Below are positions 26,803-37,364 of a DNA stretch of 64,000 nt, piece by piece. Source of the stretch: Proteiniborus sp. MB09-C3 (GTDB taxonomy: Bacteria > Bacillota > Clostridia > Tissierellales > Proteiniboraceae); assembly GCF_030263895.1 (NCBI RefSeq), contig NZ_CP127161.1, positions 1,116,001-1,180,000 on the forward strand. Direction: 5' to 3'. Below the pieces are notes generated by a model that was not told the DNA's origin, searched no databases, and worked only from the letters and a program-made list of their open reading frames with translations. A program made the position numbers and the translations under genes. Every line of letters starts with the position of its first letter. Within the stretch, counting starts at the first letter, position 1.

Positions 26803-26912
26803 TGTTCCGTAGACAGTAGGTACCTAAAAGGTTTAATGTTTTGCCTACCGAGGATGGACTAAATGACTACTTATGAAATCAAAGGTCTCTCTATGTCTAC
26901 GGAGGGACCTTA
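26803..26912 (+). ncRNA. L10 leader (autoregulatory 5' UTR of rplJ)
   Basis: Matches the L10 leader pattern: TTCCGTAGACAGTAGG at the start and TGCCTACCGAGGATGG in the middle. A terminator AAGGTCTCTC/GAGGGACCTT (26881-26910) with a T-rich tail ends it. The 5' TCCGTAGACA (26806-26815) is perfectly complementary to TGTCTACGGA (26893-26902) inside the terminator, so it can act as antiterminator. L10(L12)4 binding is the known control. Confidence 0.9.
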
Positions 26913-26956
26913 TTATATTTTTTAGGATAAGTTAAGCAATAAGGAGGTGGACTAGA

Positions 26957-27454
26957 ATGAGCGCAGTATTAGATCAAAAGAAACAAGTCGTAGAAGAAAT
27001 AAGATCCAAGATTAAAGATGCAAAATCAATTGTACTTGTTGATTATAGAGGCCTTACTGTTGAGGAAGTTACTGAATTAAGAAAGAAGTATACTCAAGCA
27101 GGAGTAGATTACAAGGTATACAAAAATACAATGATGAGATTTGCATTTAAAGAAGAAGGATACGAGGCTTTCAATGAATTTTTAGTTGGACCAAATGCTA
27201 TAGCTATATCTAAAGATGATGTTGTAGCTCCTGCTAGAATTGCAAATGATTTTGTTAAAGAACATAAAAACTTAGAATTTAAAGCGGGTATTGTTGAAGG
27301 TGAAATTGTAGGCGTAGATAAGATTAAGGCTATAGGCGAATTACCATCTAAAGAAGTTCTACTTACTCAATTAGTTATTGCATTGAATTCACCTATTTCC
27401 AAGTTTGCTAGAACAATACAAGCAATAGTTGATAAAGAACCACAAGAAGCTTAA
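26957..27454 (+). CDS. rplJ: 50S ribosomal protein L10
   Basis: 165 residues. The N-terminal RNA-binding domain is seen in [20 protein letters not shown] and [12 protein letters not shown]; the C-terminal helix binds L7/L12 dimers. Start ATG 26957 follows AAGGAGGTGG. Controlled by the L10 leader upstream. Confidence 0.97.
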   Translation: MSAVLDQKKQVVEEIRSKIKDAKSIVLVDYRGLTVEEVTELRKKYTQAGVDYKVYKNTMMRFAFKEEGYEAFNEFLVGPNAIAISKDDVVAPARIANDFVKEHKNLEFKAGIVEGEIVGVDKIKAIGELPSKEVLLTQLVIALNSPISKFARTIQAIVDKEPQEA

Positions 27455-27483
27455 TAAAAAATGAAAAATGGAGGTATATTATA

Positions 27484-27861
27484 ATGAGTGAAAAAATCAC
27501 AAAATTAATAGAAGACGTAAAATCATTATCAGTTTTAGAATTATCAGAGTTAGTTAAAGCTTTAGAAGAGGAATTTGGTGTAAGTGCAGCAGCTCCTGTA
27601 ATGGTAGCAGGCGGAGCAGCTCCAGCAGCAGGTGCAGCAGCTGAAGAAAAAACAGAATTTGATGTAGTTTTAGCAAGTGCTGGCGGAGAAAAAATTAAGG
27701 TTATCAAAGTAGTTAGAGAAATAACTGGCTTAGGACTAAAAGAAGCTAAAGACTTAGTAGATGGTGCTCCTAAGACACTAAAAGAAGGAGCTTCAAAAGA
27801 CGAAGCTGAACAAATGAAAGCTAAGCTTTCAGAAGTAGGCGCAACTGTAGAAATAAAATAA
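27484..27861 (+). CDS. rplL: 50S ribosomal protein L7/L12
   Basis: 125 residues: N-terminal dimerisation helices, an Ala/Gly-rich hinge (about 38-55), and the C-terminal factor-binding domain ([35 protein letters not shown]). It is 29 bases after rplJ. Confidence 0.97.
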   Translation: MSEKITKLIEDVKSLSVLELSELVKALEEEFGVSAAAPVMVAGGAAPAAGAAAEEKTEFDVVLASAGGEKIKVIKVVREITGLGLKEAKDLVDGAPKTLKEGASKDEAEQMKAKLSEVGATVEIK

Positions 27862-27880
27862 TAATCATATAACATGATAA

Positions 27881-27916
27881 AAAAAGGTTTCATTAAAAAC
27901 AATGAAGCCTTTTTTT
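27881..27916 (+). terminator. Terminator after rplL
   Basis: AGGTTTCATT (27885-27894) pairs with AATGAAGCCT (27901-27910), one G-T pair, flanked by A and T tracts. Confidence 0.88.
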
Positions 27917-28155
27917 ATGGCCTAAGCCGATTTTCTAAATATATTTGTCTGAAAACCGATAGTAGGTCAAATGCAACGAGCACCAAATTTATAGGAGTGA
28001 TAACGAGTAAATAAATTTGTGTTGCGAGACTGCTTTATGACCTAACCCGATTTTCCGAATGCTTTTGTCGGGAAATCGCTGGTAGGTCAAATGCAACGAG
28101 CACCAAATTTATAGGAGTGATAACGAGTAAATAAATTTGTGTTGCGAGACTGCTT
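27917..28155 (+). repeat. Tandem two-hairpin repeats, site C (2 units)
   Basis: Units 27917-28036 and 28037-28155, again starting directly after a terminator T-tract. Unit 2 keeps hairpin 1 with CGATTTTCCG facing CGGGAAATCG; unit 1 has CGATTTTC facing GAAAACCG. Hairpin 2 pairs CAAATTTAT with ATAAATTTG. Sequence differs from sites A and B in the arms but stays complementary. Confidence 0.83.
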
Positions 28156-28283
28156 ATGGTATGATAATATGTCAGGCTTGAAAATAAATTTTTATTATTA
28201 TACCTATATAATTTGTGAATTTTTAAAAATGTAGTCAAATATTTTTGTTAAAAAAACATAATAAGAGCAGATGATTTCCATGC

Positions 28284-28312
28284 TTGACAACTATATTTTT
28301 GTATGATAATAT
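28284..28312 (+). promoter_or_regulatory. Sigma-A promoter of rpoBC
   Basis: TTGACA (28284-28289), 17-base spacer, TAATAT (28307-28312). It gives a ~270-base leader before rpoB. Confidence 0.8.
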
Positions 28313-28403
28313 TATAAAATGCATAATAGGCGATTTTTGGCATAAACTTTGAATATTTGATAAAGTTTGTGGCAATATTATAATAGGTGTGTTTATATTC
28401 AAA

Positions 28404-28552
28404 AAATTACCATGGGAGTAGTACCCAATGAACTTAAGCATAGCGAAGGTGAATTTTAGGTACTATCCTTGTCAGAGTTGGCAAGGTTCATAACGACCGG
28501 TGGGAGTTAGGAACCTGTGACTTAGGGCTTCAAATATTGGTAATTTGTTTTT
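28404..28552 (+). ncRNA. Structured rpoB leader with closing stem and T-tract
   Basis: A perfect 9-bp stem AAATTACCA (28404-28412)/TGGTAATTT (28538-28546) encloses several hairpins and is followed by GTTTTT. Inside: GTACC facing GGTAC (28421-28425/28458-28462), CCTTG/CAAGG (28467-28485) and AGGTTC facing GAACCT (28484-28515). The arrangement suggests a terminator-type or repressor-binding leader. I cannot match it with certainty to a named RNA family. Confidence 0.6.
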
Positions 28553-28584
28553 AACTACTTAAGTTTTATTAAGGGGTGGTAATA

Positions 28585-31500
28585 ATGGTGCATCCTGTTT
28601 CGTATGGAAAACGGGTTCGTATGAGCTATTCTAGGATTGATGAGGTTCTAGAACTACCAGATTTAATTGAGGTACAGAAAAGGTCCTATGATTGGTTTAT
28701 TACTGAAGGACTTAAAGAAGTATTCGAAGATATTTCTCCAATCCAAGATTACACAGGAAATCTAATTTTAGAGTTTGTTGATTATAGTATTGGTGATGAA
28801 GCAAAATATGAAGAAGAAGAGTCTAAAGAAAGAGATGTTAATTTTGCTGCACCACTAAAAGTTAAGGTTAGACTAATCAATAAGGAAACGGGAGAGGTTA
28901 AAGAACAAGAAGTGTTTATGGGAGATTTCCCTTTAATGACAGAAAAGGGAACCTTCATAATCAATGGAGCAGAGAGGGTAATAGTAAGCCAGTTGGTTAG
29001 ATCACCTGGAGTTTATTTTGCTGAAGACATAGATAAGACAGGTAAAAGACTGTATTCTTCCACTGTAATACCTAATAGAGGTGCTTGGTTAGAATACGAA
29101 AGCGACTCAAATGATGTAGTATATGTTAGAGTAGATAGAACTAGAAAACTTCCCCTTACTATTTTACTTAGGGCATTAGGATATGGTTCTAATGCAGAAA
29201 TTTTAGAACTTTTAGGTGAAACTGAACAGGTTTTAAAAACCCTTGAAAAGGATAGTACAAAAACACATGATGAAGGATTACTTGAAATATATAAAAGGCT
29301 TAGACCAGGCGAGCCGCCAACAGTAGATAGTGCTAGATCACTTATTAATACACTATTTTTTGACCCGAAAAGATATGATTTAGCTAAAGTTGGTAGATAT
29401 AAATTTAATAAAAAGCTATCTCTTTACAATAGAATCGCAAATAGAAGAGCCGCTAACACGATAGTTGATGAAAATACAGGAGAAATCTTAGCAGAAAAAA
29501 ATGAAAAGATTTCTAGGAAAAAGGCTATTGAAATAGAGAATGCAGGTATAAATGTTGTAGATGTATTAACTGATGATAACAAGACTGTAAGAGTTATGGG
29601 TAATCATTTCGTAAACATTAAAGCATTTAATCTGCCTTTTTCTGTTGAGGATATTGGACTAAAAGAGAAAGTATATTATCCAGTGATGAAGGAATTAATA
29701 GAAAAGCACGGAAAAACCGAGGAACTAAAAGAAGCTATAAAAGAAAGAATCAGAGAGCTATCTCCAAAGCATATAATAAATTCAGATATAATAGCATCAG
29801 TTAATTATGAATTCAATCTATTTTTTGGCATTGGAAATACTGATGATATAGATCACCTTGGAAACAGGCGACTTCGTTCTGTAGGAGAGCTTTTGCAGAA
29901 CCAATTTAGAATAGGTTTATCAAGGATGGAAAGAGTAGTCAGAGAAAGAATGACTATTCAAGATATAGATGTAGTTACACCACAGGCTTTAATTAACATC
30001 AGACCAGTTGCCGCAGCTATAAAGGAATTCTTTGGTAGCAGCCAGTTATCACAGTTCATGGATCAAACAAACCCATTAGCAGAGCTCACACATAAACGAA
30101 GAATGTCAGCATTAGGCCCGGGAGGACTTAGTAGAGATAGAGCCGGCTTTGAAGTAAGAGACGTTCATCACTCACACTACGGAAGAATGTGTCCTATAGA
30201 AACACCTGAAGGACCAAACATCGGACTTATCACGTCGCTTACTACCTATGCTAGAATAAATGACTATGGATTTATAGAGGCACCATATAGAAGAGTTGAC
30301 AAAGAAGCTGGAGTAGTCACAAATGAGATTGATTACTTAACGGCAGATGTTGAAGATGAATTTATCATTGCCCAATCAAATGAGCCATTAGATGCTGAAG
30401 GTAAGTTTGTCAATAAAAGAGCACTAGCTAGAGCGAAATATGGAAGCATTGAAGTAGTACCAGTAGACGAAGTGGATTACATGGACGTATCACCTAAGCA
30501 AATAGTTGCTGTGGCTACTGCTATGATACCATTTTTGGAGAATGATGACGCCAATAGAGCGCTGATGGGTGCAAACATGCAGCGTCAGGCTGTACCGCTA
30601 TTAAAAACAGAAGCTCCAATTATAGGTACAGGAATGGAATATAGAGCTGCAAAGGATTCAGGAGTAGTATCAGTTGCAAAAAATGCTGGAGTTGTCCTTA
30701 GGGTAGCAACAGATGAAATATTAATAAGAAGAGATGAAGACGGACAAATAGATAAATATAAACTGTTGAAGTTTAAACGTTCAAACCAAGGAACATGTAT
30801 AAATCAAAGACCTATTGTAAGAAAGCATGAAAGAGTTAAAAAAGGTCAGGTTATAGCAGACGGTCCTTCAACAGATCAAGGCGAAATTGCACTTGGTAAA
30901 AACCTACTTATTGGATTTATGACATGGGAAGGCTATAACTACGAAGATGCTATTTTGTTGAATGAAAAGGTTGTAAGAGAAGACATATTAACCTCAGTTC
31001 ACATAGAAGAGTATGAATCAGAGGCTAGAGATACAAAGCTTGGACCAGAAGAGATTACAAGAGATATACCAAATGTGGGAGAAGATTCATTAAAGGACCT
31101 GGATGAAAGAGGAATTATCAGAATAGGTGCAGAGGTTGAAGCAAATGACATATTAGTAGGCAAGGTTACACCAAAGGGAGAGACAGAGCTTACTGCTGAA
31201 GAAAGATTATTAAGAGCAATATTTGGTGAAAAGGCTAGGGAAGTTAGAGATACTTCACTGAGAGTGCCTCACGGAGAGACAGGAATAATTGTAGATGTAA
31301 AAGTATTTACAAGGGAAAATGGAGATGAATTACCTCCAGGAGTCAATCAACTTGTCAGAGTATATATAGCAACAAAACGTAAAATCAATGTTGGAGATAA
31401 GATGTGTGGTAGGCATGGTAATAAGGGTGTTGTTTCTAGGATTCTTCCTGAAGAGGATATGCCTTTCTTGCCAGATGGAACACCACTAGAGGTTGTTCTT

Positions 31501-32295
31501 AATCCACTGGGAGTTCCTTCTCGTATGAACATTGGTCAGGTATTGGAGGTACATCTAGGATTAGCTGCAAAAAAAGCAGGCTGGCATGTTGCTACTCCAG
31601 TATTTGATGGAGCTAATGAAAATGATATATGGGATGCTTTAAAGGACGTGGGATATCCAGAAAGCGGAAAAATAAACCTTAGAGACGGTAGATCAGGAAA
31701 GGCCTTTGACAATCCAGTTACAGTTGGATACATGTATATGCTTAAGCTTCACCATTTAGTTGATGATAAAATTCACGCTAGATCTACAGGCCCTTATTCT
31801 CTAGTTACTCAACAGCCATTAGGAGGTAAAGCTCAGTTTGGTGGCCAGAGATTTGGTGAGATGGAGGTATGGGCATTAGAGGCTTATGGTGCTTCCCATA
31901 CTCTTCAAGAGATATTGACAGTTAAATCGGATGACGTAGTAGGACGTGTGAAGACATATGAAGCAATAGTTAAAGGAGAGAATATTCCTGAACCAGGAAT
32001 TCCAGAATCATTTAAGGTTCTTATAAAAGAACTGCAAAGTTTAGCATTAGATGTTAAAGTAATAACTGATGATAAGGAAATAGAAATCAAAGAATCAGTA
32101 GATGATGAAATTGGCGATTTAAATATTGGCTTCGATGTGGAAGATAAAGATAGCGAGTTTGAAAGTGAATATTATAATGATTATGATGAGACTAATGTAG
32201 AAAATGTTGAGGAAGATCTTGAAAGTGAGGAATCTGACGATGATAAGTTCATCTTTGAAGATGATGAATTGTTTGATGAAGATTTCGATGACTAG
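28585..32295 (+). CDS. rpoB: RNA polymerase subunit beta
   Basis: 1236 residues. The rifampicin-pocket region reads [20 protein letters not shown], with [20 protein letters not shown] and [15 protein letters not shown] after it; the C-terminal clamp part has [20 protein letters not shown]. The last ~55 residues are an unusual Asp/Glu-rich tail ending [11 protein letters not shown]. Start ATG 28585 is chosen over GTG 28576 because AAGGGGTGG (28571-28579) serves it. rpoC follows. Confidence 0.97.
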   Translation: MVHPVSYGKRVRMSYSRIDEVLELPDLIEVQKRSYDWFITEGLKEVFEDISPIQDYTGNLILEFVDYSIGDEAKYEEEESKERDVNFAAPLKVKVRLINKETGEVKEQEVFMGDFPLMTEKGTFIINGAERVIVSQLVRSPGVYFAEDIDKTGKRLYSSTVIPNRGAWLEYESDSNDVVYVRVDRTRKLPLTILLRALGYGSNAEILELLGETEQVLKTLEKDSTKTHDEGLLEIYKRLRPGEPPTVDSARSLINTLFFDPKRYDLAKVGRYKFNKKLSLYNRIANRRAANTIVDENTGEILAEKNEKISRKKAIEIENAGINVVDVLTDDNKTVRVMGNHFVNIKAFNLPFSVEDIGLKEKVYYPVMKELIEKHGKTEELKEAIKERIRELSPKHIINSDIIASVNYEFNLFFGIGNTDDIDHLGNRRLRSVGELLQNQFRIGLSRMERVVRERMTIQDIDVVTPQALINIRPVAAAIKEFFGSSQLSQFMDQTNPLAELTHKRRMSALGPGGLSRDRAGFEVRDVHHSHYGRMCPIETPEGPNIGLITSLTTYARINDYGFIEAPYRRVDKEAGVVTNEIDYLTADVEDEFIIAQSNEPLDAEGKFVNKRALARAKYGSIEVVPVDEVDYMDVSPKQIVAVATAMIPFLENDDANRALMGANMQRQAVPLLKTEAPIIGTGMEYRAAKDSGVVSVAKNAGVVLRVATDEILIRRDEDGQIDKYKLLKFKRSNQGTCINQRPIVRKHERVKKGQVIADGPSTDQGEIALGKNLLIGFMTWEGYNYEDAILLNEKVVREDILTSVHIEEYESEARDTKLGPEEITRDIPNVGEDSLKDLDERGIIRIGAEVEANDILVGKVTPKGETELTAEERLLRAIFGEKAREVRDTSLRVPHGETGIIVDVKVFTRENGDELPPGVNQLVRVYIATKRKINVGDKMCGRHGNKGVVSRILPEEDMPFLPDGTPLEVVLNPLGVPSRMNIGQVLEVHLGLAAKKAGWHVATPVFDGANENDIWDALKDVGYPESGKINLRDGRSGKAFDNPVTVGYMYMLKLHHLVDDKIHARSTGPYSLVTQQPLGGKAQFGGQRFGEMEVWALEAYGASHTLQEILTVKSDDVVGRVKTYEAIVKGENIPEPGIPESFKVLIKELQSLALDVKVITDDKEIEIKESVDDEIGDLNIGFDVEDKDSEFESEYYNDYDETNVENVEEDLESEESDDDKFIFEDDELFDEDFDD

Positions 32296-32336
32296 TTTTA
32301 GACTTAAACTAATTTTATGAAGGGAGAGAAAGCCCC

Positions 32337-35300
32337 TTGTTCGAGCTTGATAATTTTGATTCAATCAGGATTGGTTTAGCATCACCTGAAAAAATACGAC
32401 AATGGTCAAAAGGAGAAGTAAAAAAGCCTGAAACCATAAATTATAGAACCTTAAAGCCTGAAAAAGAAGGTCTATTTTGTGAGAAAATATTTGGACCTAC
32501 AAAAGACTGGGAATGCCATTGTGGAAAATATAAGAGAGTAAGGTACAAAGGAGTAGTTTGTGACAGGTGTGGAGTTGAAGTCACAAAGGCTAAAGTAAGA
32601 AGAGAAAGAATGGGGCACATAGAGCTTGCTGCTCCAGTTTCTCATATTTGGTATTTTAAAGGTATACCAAGTAGAATGGGACTTATATTAGATATGTCCC
32701 CTAGAGCTTTGGAGAAGATTCTCTATTTTGCTTCTTATGTAGTAATAGATGTTGGTGATACATCTCTTTCTGAAAAACAACTATTAAGTGAAAAAGAATA
32801 TAGAGATGCTATTGATAAATATGGCAGAAGATTTAAAGCTTCTATGGGAGCTGAGGCAATAAAAGAGCTTCTATCTAAAATAGATTTAGAAGGAGAAGCA
32901 AAGGACCTAAGAACTCAGCTAAAAGAAAGTTCAGGACAAAAGAAGATTAGAATCATAAGAAGACTAGAAGTCGTAGAAGCTTTTAGACAATCAGGAAATA
33001 AGCCTGAATGGATGATATTGGATGTAATACCTGTTATTCCACCAGACCTAAGACCTATGGTACAGCTTGACGGCGGCAGGTTTGCGACATCAGATTTAAA
33101 CGATCTTTATAGAAGAGTAATAAATAGAAATAACAGATTAAAAAGACTGTTGGATTTAGGTGCTCCAGATATTATAGTTAGAAATGAAAAGAGAATGCTT
33201 CAAGAAGCTGTGGATGCTTTGATAGACAATGGAAGAAGGGGAAGACCTGTAACAGGACCTGGTAACAGACCATTAAAATCATTGTCTGATATGTTAAAAG
33301 GTAAACAGGGAAGATTTAGACAAAACCTTCTTGGTAAGAGAGTTGACTATTCAGGACGTTCTGTTATAGTTGTTGGACCAGAGCTTAAATTTTATCAGTG
33401 TGGACTTCCTAAGAAGATGGCATTGGAACTATTTAAGCCATTTGTAATGAAGAGATTAGTAAATGAAGGCCATGCACATAATATCAAGAGTGCAAAGAGA
33501 ATGGTAGAAAAGGTTAAGCCAGTTGTATGGGATGTATTAGATTCAGTTATAAAAGAACATCCAGTACTATTAAACCGTGCCCCTACTCTACATAGACTTG
33601 GAATTCAAGCTTTTGAACCAATTCTTGTAGAGGGTAAGGCAATTAAGCTGCATCCACTTGTATGTACAGCTTATAACGCAGACTTTGATGGAGACCAAAT
33701 GGCTGTTCACGTGCCTCTTTCTATGGAAGCACAAGCAGAGGCAAGATTCCTTATGCTATCAGTGAACAATATTCTTGCGCCAAAGGATGGCAAACCTATT
33801 ACAACTCCTACTCAGGATATGGTATTAGGAAGCTATTATTTGACTGTAGAAAAACCAGGAGAACCAGGCGAAGGAATGATTTTTAAAGACTACGATGAAT
33901 TGCTTCTTGCATATTATGATGGGGCAATAGATCTACATTCCAGAGTTAAAGTCAGAGTAAAGCTTGATGAAAACGACAGAGGCAAGCTAGTAGAAAGTAC
34001 AGTAGGTAGATTTATATTTAACCAAAACATTCCACAAGATTTAGGATTTGTAGATAGAGAGAAAGACAAATACTCTTTAGAAATAGATGATATTGTAGAT
34101 AAGAAAAAGTTAGGGATAATCATAGAAAAATGCTTCAGAAAACATGGAAATACAATAACAGCAGTAGTACTAGATAATATTAAGGCAACTGGATTCCATT
34201 TTTCTACAATTGGTGCTATTACAGTAAGTATTGATGATATAGTAGTTCCTGAAGCAAAAGAAATACTGATATCTGAAGCAGAAGAAAAAGTCGATAAATA
34301 TGAAAAATCCTATAGAAGAGGACTTATATCAGACGAAGAAAGATATGAAAGAGTTATAGAGGTTTGGAATAGAACGACAGAACAGGTTACTGAAGCACTT
34401 ATGGATAATCTAGATCCTCTTAACAATATATTCATAATGGCTCAGTCAGGAGCAAGAGGTAGTAAAAATCAGATTAGACAGCTTGCAGGTATGAGGGGCC
34501 TTATGGCAAATGCTTCGGGTAAAACTGTTGAGCAGCCTATTAGAGCAAACTTTAGAGAAGGACTTACAGTACTTGAGTTCTTTACTTCAACACACGGCTC
34601 TAGAAAAGGTCTTGCAGATACGGCTTTAAGAACAGCTGACTCAGGATATTTGACAAGAAGGCTAGTTGATGTTAGCCAGGATGTAATAGTAAGAGAAGAC
34701 GATTGTGGAACTGATCACTATGTAACAATTAAAGCATTTAAAGATGGAAGAGAAGTTATAGAAGACTTATGGGATAGAATTGAAGGCAGATATGCATTCG
34801 ATGATATAGCAGATCCAAATACAGGTGAAGTAATTGTAAAAGCAGGAGAACTAATCACCGAAGGAGCAGCAGATAGAATTGTCGCTTCTGGAATTGAAGA
34901 GGTCAGGGCAAGATCTGTATTAGGATGTAAAACAAGACATGGAGTATGTTCAAAATGCTATGGAAGAAATCTTGCTACTGGACATATAGTAAATATTGGA
35001 GAAGCAGTAGGAATCATAGCAGCCCAATCTATAGGTGAGCCTGGTACTCAGCTTACAATGCGTACCTTCCATACAGGTGGAGTTGCTGGAGCAGATATTA
35101 CTCAAGGTCTTCCAAGGGTTGAAGAGCTTTTTGAAGCTAGAAAACCAAAAGGTCTTGCTATCATTACAGAGATTTCAGGTACTGTTTCATTGAATGAGTC
35201 AAAAAGAAGGAAAGAAGCAATAGTAACTGCTGCAGATGGTGAAGCAAGAACATATACTATACCATATGGTTCTAGATTAAAAGTTAAAGCTGGAGATTTT

Positions 35301-35849
35301 ATTGAGGCTGGAGATGAAATAACTGAAGGTTCAGTTAACCCACATGATATATTAAAAATAAAAGGGATTTCTGGAGTTCAATCATATCTTGTAAAAGAAG
35401 TTCAAAGAGTTTACAGAATGCAAGGTGTTGATATAAACGACAAACACATTGAGGTTATAGTTAGACAGATGTTAAATAAAGTTAAGATTGAAGATTCAGG
35501 TGATACAGATTTTCTTCCAGGTGGATTAGTAAATATATTTGATTTTGAAGAGACAAATGGGAAAATAGAAGAGGGACTAGGAAAACCAGCAGTAGGAAGA
35601 AGAGTATTACTAGGAATTACCAAGGCATCATTAGCCACTGAATCCTTCTTATCAGCTGCATCCTTCCAAGAAACTACAAGAGTACTGACAGAAGCAGCAA
35701 TAAAAGGAAAAGAGGATGGGCTAATAGGATTAAAGGAAAATGTGCTTATTGGTAAACTTATACCAGCAGGTACTGGTATGAGAAAATATAAGGATATTGC
35801 TCTGAAGCGTGAGGATGAAGAAGCAGAGGAAGAAATAAGCCTTGAATAA
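32337..35849 (+). CDS. rpoC: RNA polymerase subunit beta'
   Basis: 1170 residues. The N-terminal zinc-binding part is [20 protein letters not shown], the active-site Mg motif is [15 protein letters not shown], and the second zinc cluster near the C-terminus includes [14 protein letters not shown]. The trigger-loop region [20 protein letters not shown] is intact. Start is TTG 32337 behind AAGGGAGAG (32320-32328). Confidence 0.97.
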   Translation: MFELDNFDSIRIGLASPEKIRQWSKGEVKKPETINYRTLKPEKEGLFCEKIFGPTKDWECHCGKYKRVRYKGVVCDRCGVEVTKAKVRRERMGHIELAAPVSHIWYFKGIPSRMGLILDMSPRALEKILYFASYVVIDVGDTSLSEKQLLSEKEYRDAIDKYGRRFKASMGAEAIKELLSKIDLEGEAKDLRTQLKESSGQKKIRIIRRLEVVEAFRQSGNKPEWMILDVIPVIPPDLRPMVQLDGGRFATSDLNDLYRRVINRNNRLKRLLDLGAPDIIVRNEKRMLQEAVDALIDNGRRGRPVTGPGNRPLKSLSDMLKGKQGRFRQNLLGKRVDYSGRSVIVVGPELKFYQCGLPKKMALELFKPFVMKRLVNEGHAHNIKSAKRMVEKVKPVVWDVLDSVIKEHPVLLNRAPTLHRLGIQAFEPILVEGKAIKLHPLVCTAYNADFDGDQMAVHVPLSMEAQAEARFLMLSVNNILAPKDGKPITTPTQDMVLGSYYLTVEKPGEPGEGMIFKDYDELLLAYYDGAIDLHSRVKVRVKLDENDRGKLVESTVGRFIFNQNIPQDLGFVDREKDKYSLEIDDIVDKKKLGIIIEKCFRKHGNTITAVVLDNIKATGFHFSTIGAITVSIDDIVVPEAKEILISEAEEKVDKYEKSYRRGLISDEERYERVIEVWNRTTEQVTEALMDNLDPLNNIFIMAQSGARGSKNQIRQLAGMRGLMANASGKTVEQPIRANFREGLTVLEFFTSTHGSRKGLADTALRTADSGYLTRRLVDVSQDVIVREDDCGTDHYVTIKAFKDGREVIEDLWDRIEGRYAFDDIADPNTGEVIVKAGELITEGAADRIVASGIEEVRARSVLGCKTRHGVCSKCYGRNLATGHIVNIGEAVGIIAAQSIGEPGTQLTMRTFHTGGVAGADITQGLPRVEELFEARKPKGLAIITEISGTVSLNESKRRKEAIVTAADGEARTYTIPYGSRLKVKAGDFIEAGDEITEGSVNPHDILKIKGISGVQSYLVKEVQRVYRMQGVDINDKHIEVIVRQMLNKVKIEDSGDTDFLPGGLVNIFDFEETNGKIEEGLGKPAVGRRVLLGITKASLATESFLSAASFQETTRVLTEAAIKGKEDGLIGLKENVLIGKLIPAGTGMRKYKDIALKREDEEAEEEISLE

Positions 35850-35857
35850 TATAAATG

Positions 35858-35886
35858 TTGACACTCGTTATAACAGATGTTAAAAT
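35858..35886 (+). promoter_or_regulatory. Promoter upstream of ybxF-rpsL
   Basis: TTGACA (35858-35863), 17-base spacer, TAAAAT (35881-35886), immediately after rpoC. Confidence 0.7.
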
Positions 35887-35928
35887 ATATAAGTGTGTAA
35901 AATTGCAGGTTGACTCTTTTGAATCAAT

Positions 35929-35960
35929 GAAGATTATGAGGCTTTAGCCTCATAATCTTC
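35929..35960 (+). promoter_or_regulatory. Perfect 14-bp hairpin in ybxF leader
   Basis: GAAGATTATGAGGC pairs with GCCTCATAATCTTC around a TTTA loop. No T-tract follows, so it is not a simple terminator. A second hairpin TTGACTC/GAATCAA precedes it (35909-35926). It lies 14 bases before the ribosome-binding site. Confidence 0.6.
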
Positions 35961-35988
35961 TGGATGTTAAATGAAGGAGGAAACTAAA

Positions 35989-36231
35989 ATGCTAACTAAT
36001 CTTAAAGATACTAAAAAGGTTGTTGGTATAAAGCAGGCCAGAAGAGCAATAAATAATGGTGAAATTCAAACAGTATATATTGCAGAAGACGCAGAGCCTA
36101 AAGTAGTACAGGACATTATTCATTTATGCAATGAAAAATCTATAGAAATTATCTACGCTTCAAGTATGAAGGAATTAGGTAAGGCCTGTGGTATTGATGT
36201 AAGTGCAGCAGTTGCTGCGATTTTGAAATAG
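35989..36231 (+). CDS. ybxF: L7Ae/L30e-family RNA-binding protein (YbxF-like)
   Basis: 80 residues of the L7Ae/L30e fold: VGIKQARRAINNGEIQTVYI, AEDAEPKVVQDI, and ELGKACGIDVSAAVAAI. Bacterial members bind kink-turn RNAs and lie between rpoC and rpsL, as here. Start ATG 35989 follows AAGGAGG (35974-35980). Its ribosomal role is inferred. Confidence 0.88.
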   Translation: MLTNLKDTKKVVGIKQARRAINNGEIQTVYIAEDAEPKVVQDIIHLCNEKSIEIIYASSMKELGKACGIDVSAAVAAILK

Positions 36232-36256
36232 TTAAATTTTGGAAGGAGGTGCTTCG

Positions 36257-36673
36257 ATGCCAACAATTAGCCAATTAGTAAAAAAAGGTAGAGAAGAAGT
36301 TGTCTACAAATCTAAATCAGCTCACTTAGGAGTAGGATTAAACTCTCTAAAGAAAAGAACAACTAAGGTTAATTCTCCACAAAAAAGAGGGGTATGTATA
36401 GCAGTTAGAACTGTAACACCTAAGAAACCTAACTCCGCTTTAAGAAAGATTGCCAGAGTTAGACTTACAAATGGTTTAGAGGTTAATGCTTACATCCCAG
36501 GTATAGGCCATAACTTACAAGAGCATAGTGTTGTTCTTATAAGAGGTGGAAGGGTTAAAGACTTACCAGGGGTTAGATACCATATCATTAGAGGAACATT
36601 AGACTCAGCTGGTGTAGACAAGAGGATGCAATCCAGGTCAAAATATGGTGCAAAGAAACCTAAGAAAAAATAA
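36257..36673 (+). CDS. rpsL: 30S ribosomal protein S12
   Basis: 138 residues. The decoding-site loops [17 protein letters not shown] and [17 protein letters not shown] are intact with the wild-type lysines associated with streptomycin sensitivity. Start ATG 36257 follows GGAAGGAGGTG; an upstream in-frame start at 36239 would overlap that site. Confidence 0.97.
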   Translation: MPTISQLVKKGREEVVYKSKSAHLGVGLNSLKKRTTKVNSPQKRGVCIAVRTVTPKKPNSALRKIARVRLTNGLEVNAYIPGIGHNLQEHSVVLIRGGRVKDLPGVRYHIIRGTLDSAGVDKRMQSRSKYGAKKPKKK

Positions 36674-36680
36674 TGCTGCC

Positions 36681-36777
36681 AGGTACGGAAATGCGGGGTT
36701 TTAGCGTCATGAGCTAAAGGCTGTTTATATAAATGCATTTTAGTGCGCTGACGACAAGCTTCAAATGTCGAGTACCT
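36681..36777 (+). promoter_or_regulatory. Structured leader before rpsG
   Basis: AGGTAC (36681-36686) pairs with GTACCT (36772-36777), enclosing three hairpins: TTTAGC/GCTAAA (36700-36718), GCA..TGC near 36734 and CGACA/TGTCG (36752-36770). Placed between rpsL and rpsG, it could be the S7 autoregulatory site; this is inference. Confidence 0.55.
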
Positions 36778-36813
36778 ATGAATTAATCTTAAATGTTTAA
36801 GGAGGGAAGAATA

Positions 36814-37284
36814 GTGCCAAGAAAAGGACATATTCCAAAAAGACAAGTTAGTCCAGATCCAATATATAAGGATAAAGTAGTTACAAAATTAATAAATCAA
36901 ATCATGCTCGATGGGAAAAAAGGTGTAGCACAAAGAATAGTGTATGATGCCTTTGATTTCATAGGAGAAAAAACAGGTGAAGACCCACTAGAAGTTTTCT
37001 ACAAAGGCTTTAACAACATAATGCCTGTACTTGAAGTAAAGGCAAGACGTGTTGGTGGGGCAACATACCAAGTGCCAATTGAAGTTAGACCAGATAGAAG
37101 ACAAACTTTAGGATTGAGATGGCTAGCAGAATACTCTAGAAAAAGAGGAGAAAAAACTATGAGTGAAAAACTAGCTAAGGAAATCATGGATGCAGCTAAC
37201 AACACAGGTGCGAGCGTTAAAAAGAGAGAAGATACTCATAAAATGGCTGAAGCTAATAAAGCTTTTGCACATTACAGATGGTAA
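36814..37284 (+). CDS. rpsG: 30S ribosomal protein S7
   Basis: 156 residues, primary binder of the 16S 3' major domain. The start [15 protein letters not shown], the block [17 protein letters not shown] and the end [15 protein letters not shown] are diagnostic. GTG 36814 is chosen because AAGGAGGGA (36799-36807) precedes it and S7 begins M-P-R. fusA follows after 80 bases. Confidence 0.96.
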   Translation: MPRKGHIPKRQVSPDPIYKDKVVTKLINQIMLDGKKGVAQRIVYDAFDFIGEKTGEDPLEVFYKGFNNIMPVLEVKARRVGGATYQVPIEVRPDRRQTLGLRWLAEYSRKRGEKTMSEKLAKEIMDAANNTGASVKKREDTHKMAEANKAFAHYRW

Positions 37285-37364
37285 TAAATATAGATATTTA
37301 TGGTTAAAATCAAAGTTGAATAAAAGTAAAAAAAATAAAATAAGTAACAGAAAGGAGGATTACT

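Noticed and set aside
27408-27902. 164-aa minus-strand ORF over rplL
   Set aside because: Mirror of the rplL coding frame, Ser/Ala-rich, no ribosome-binding site.
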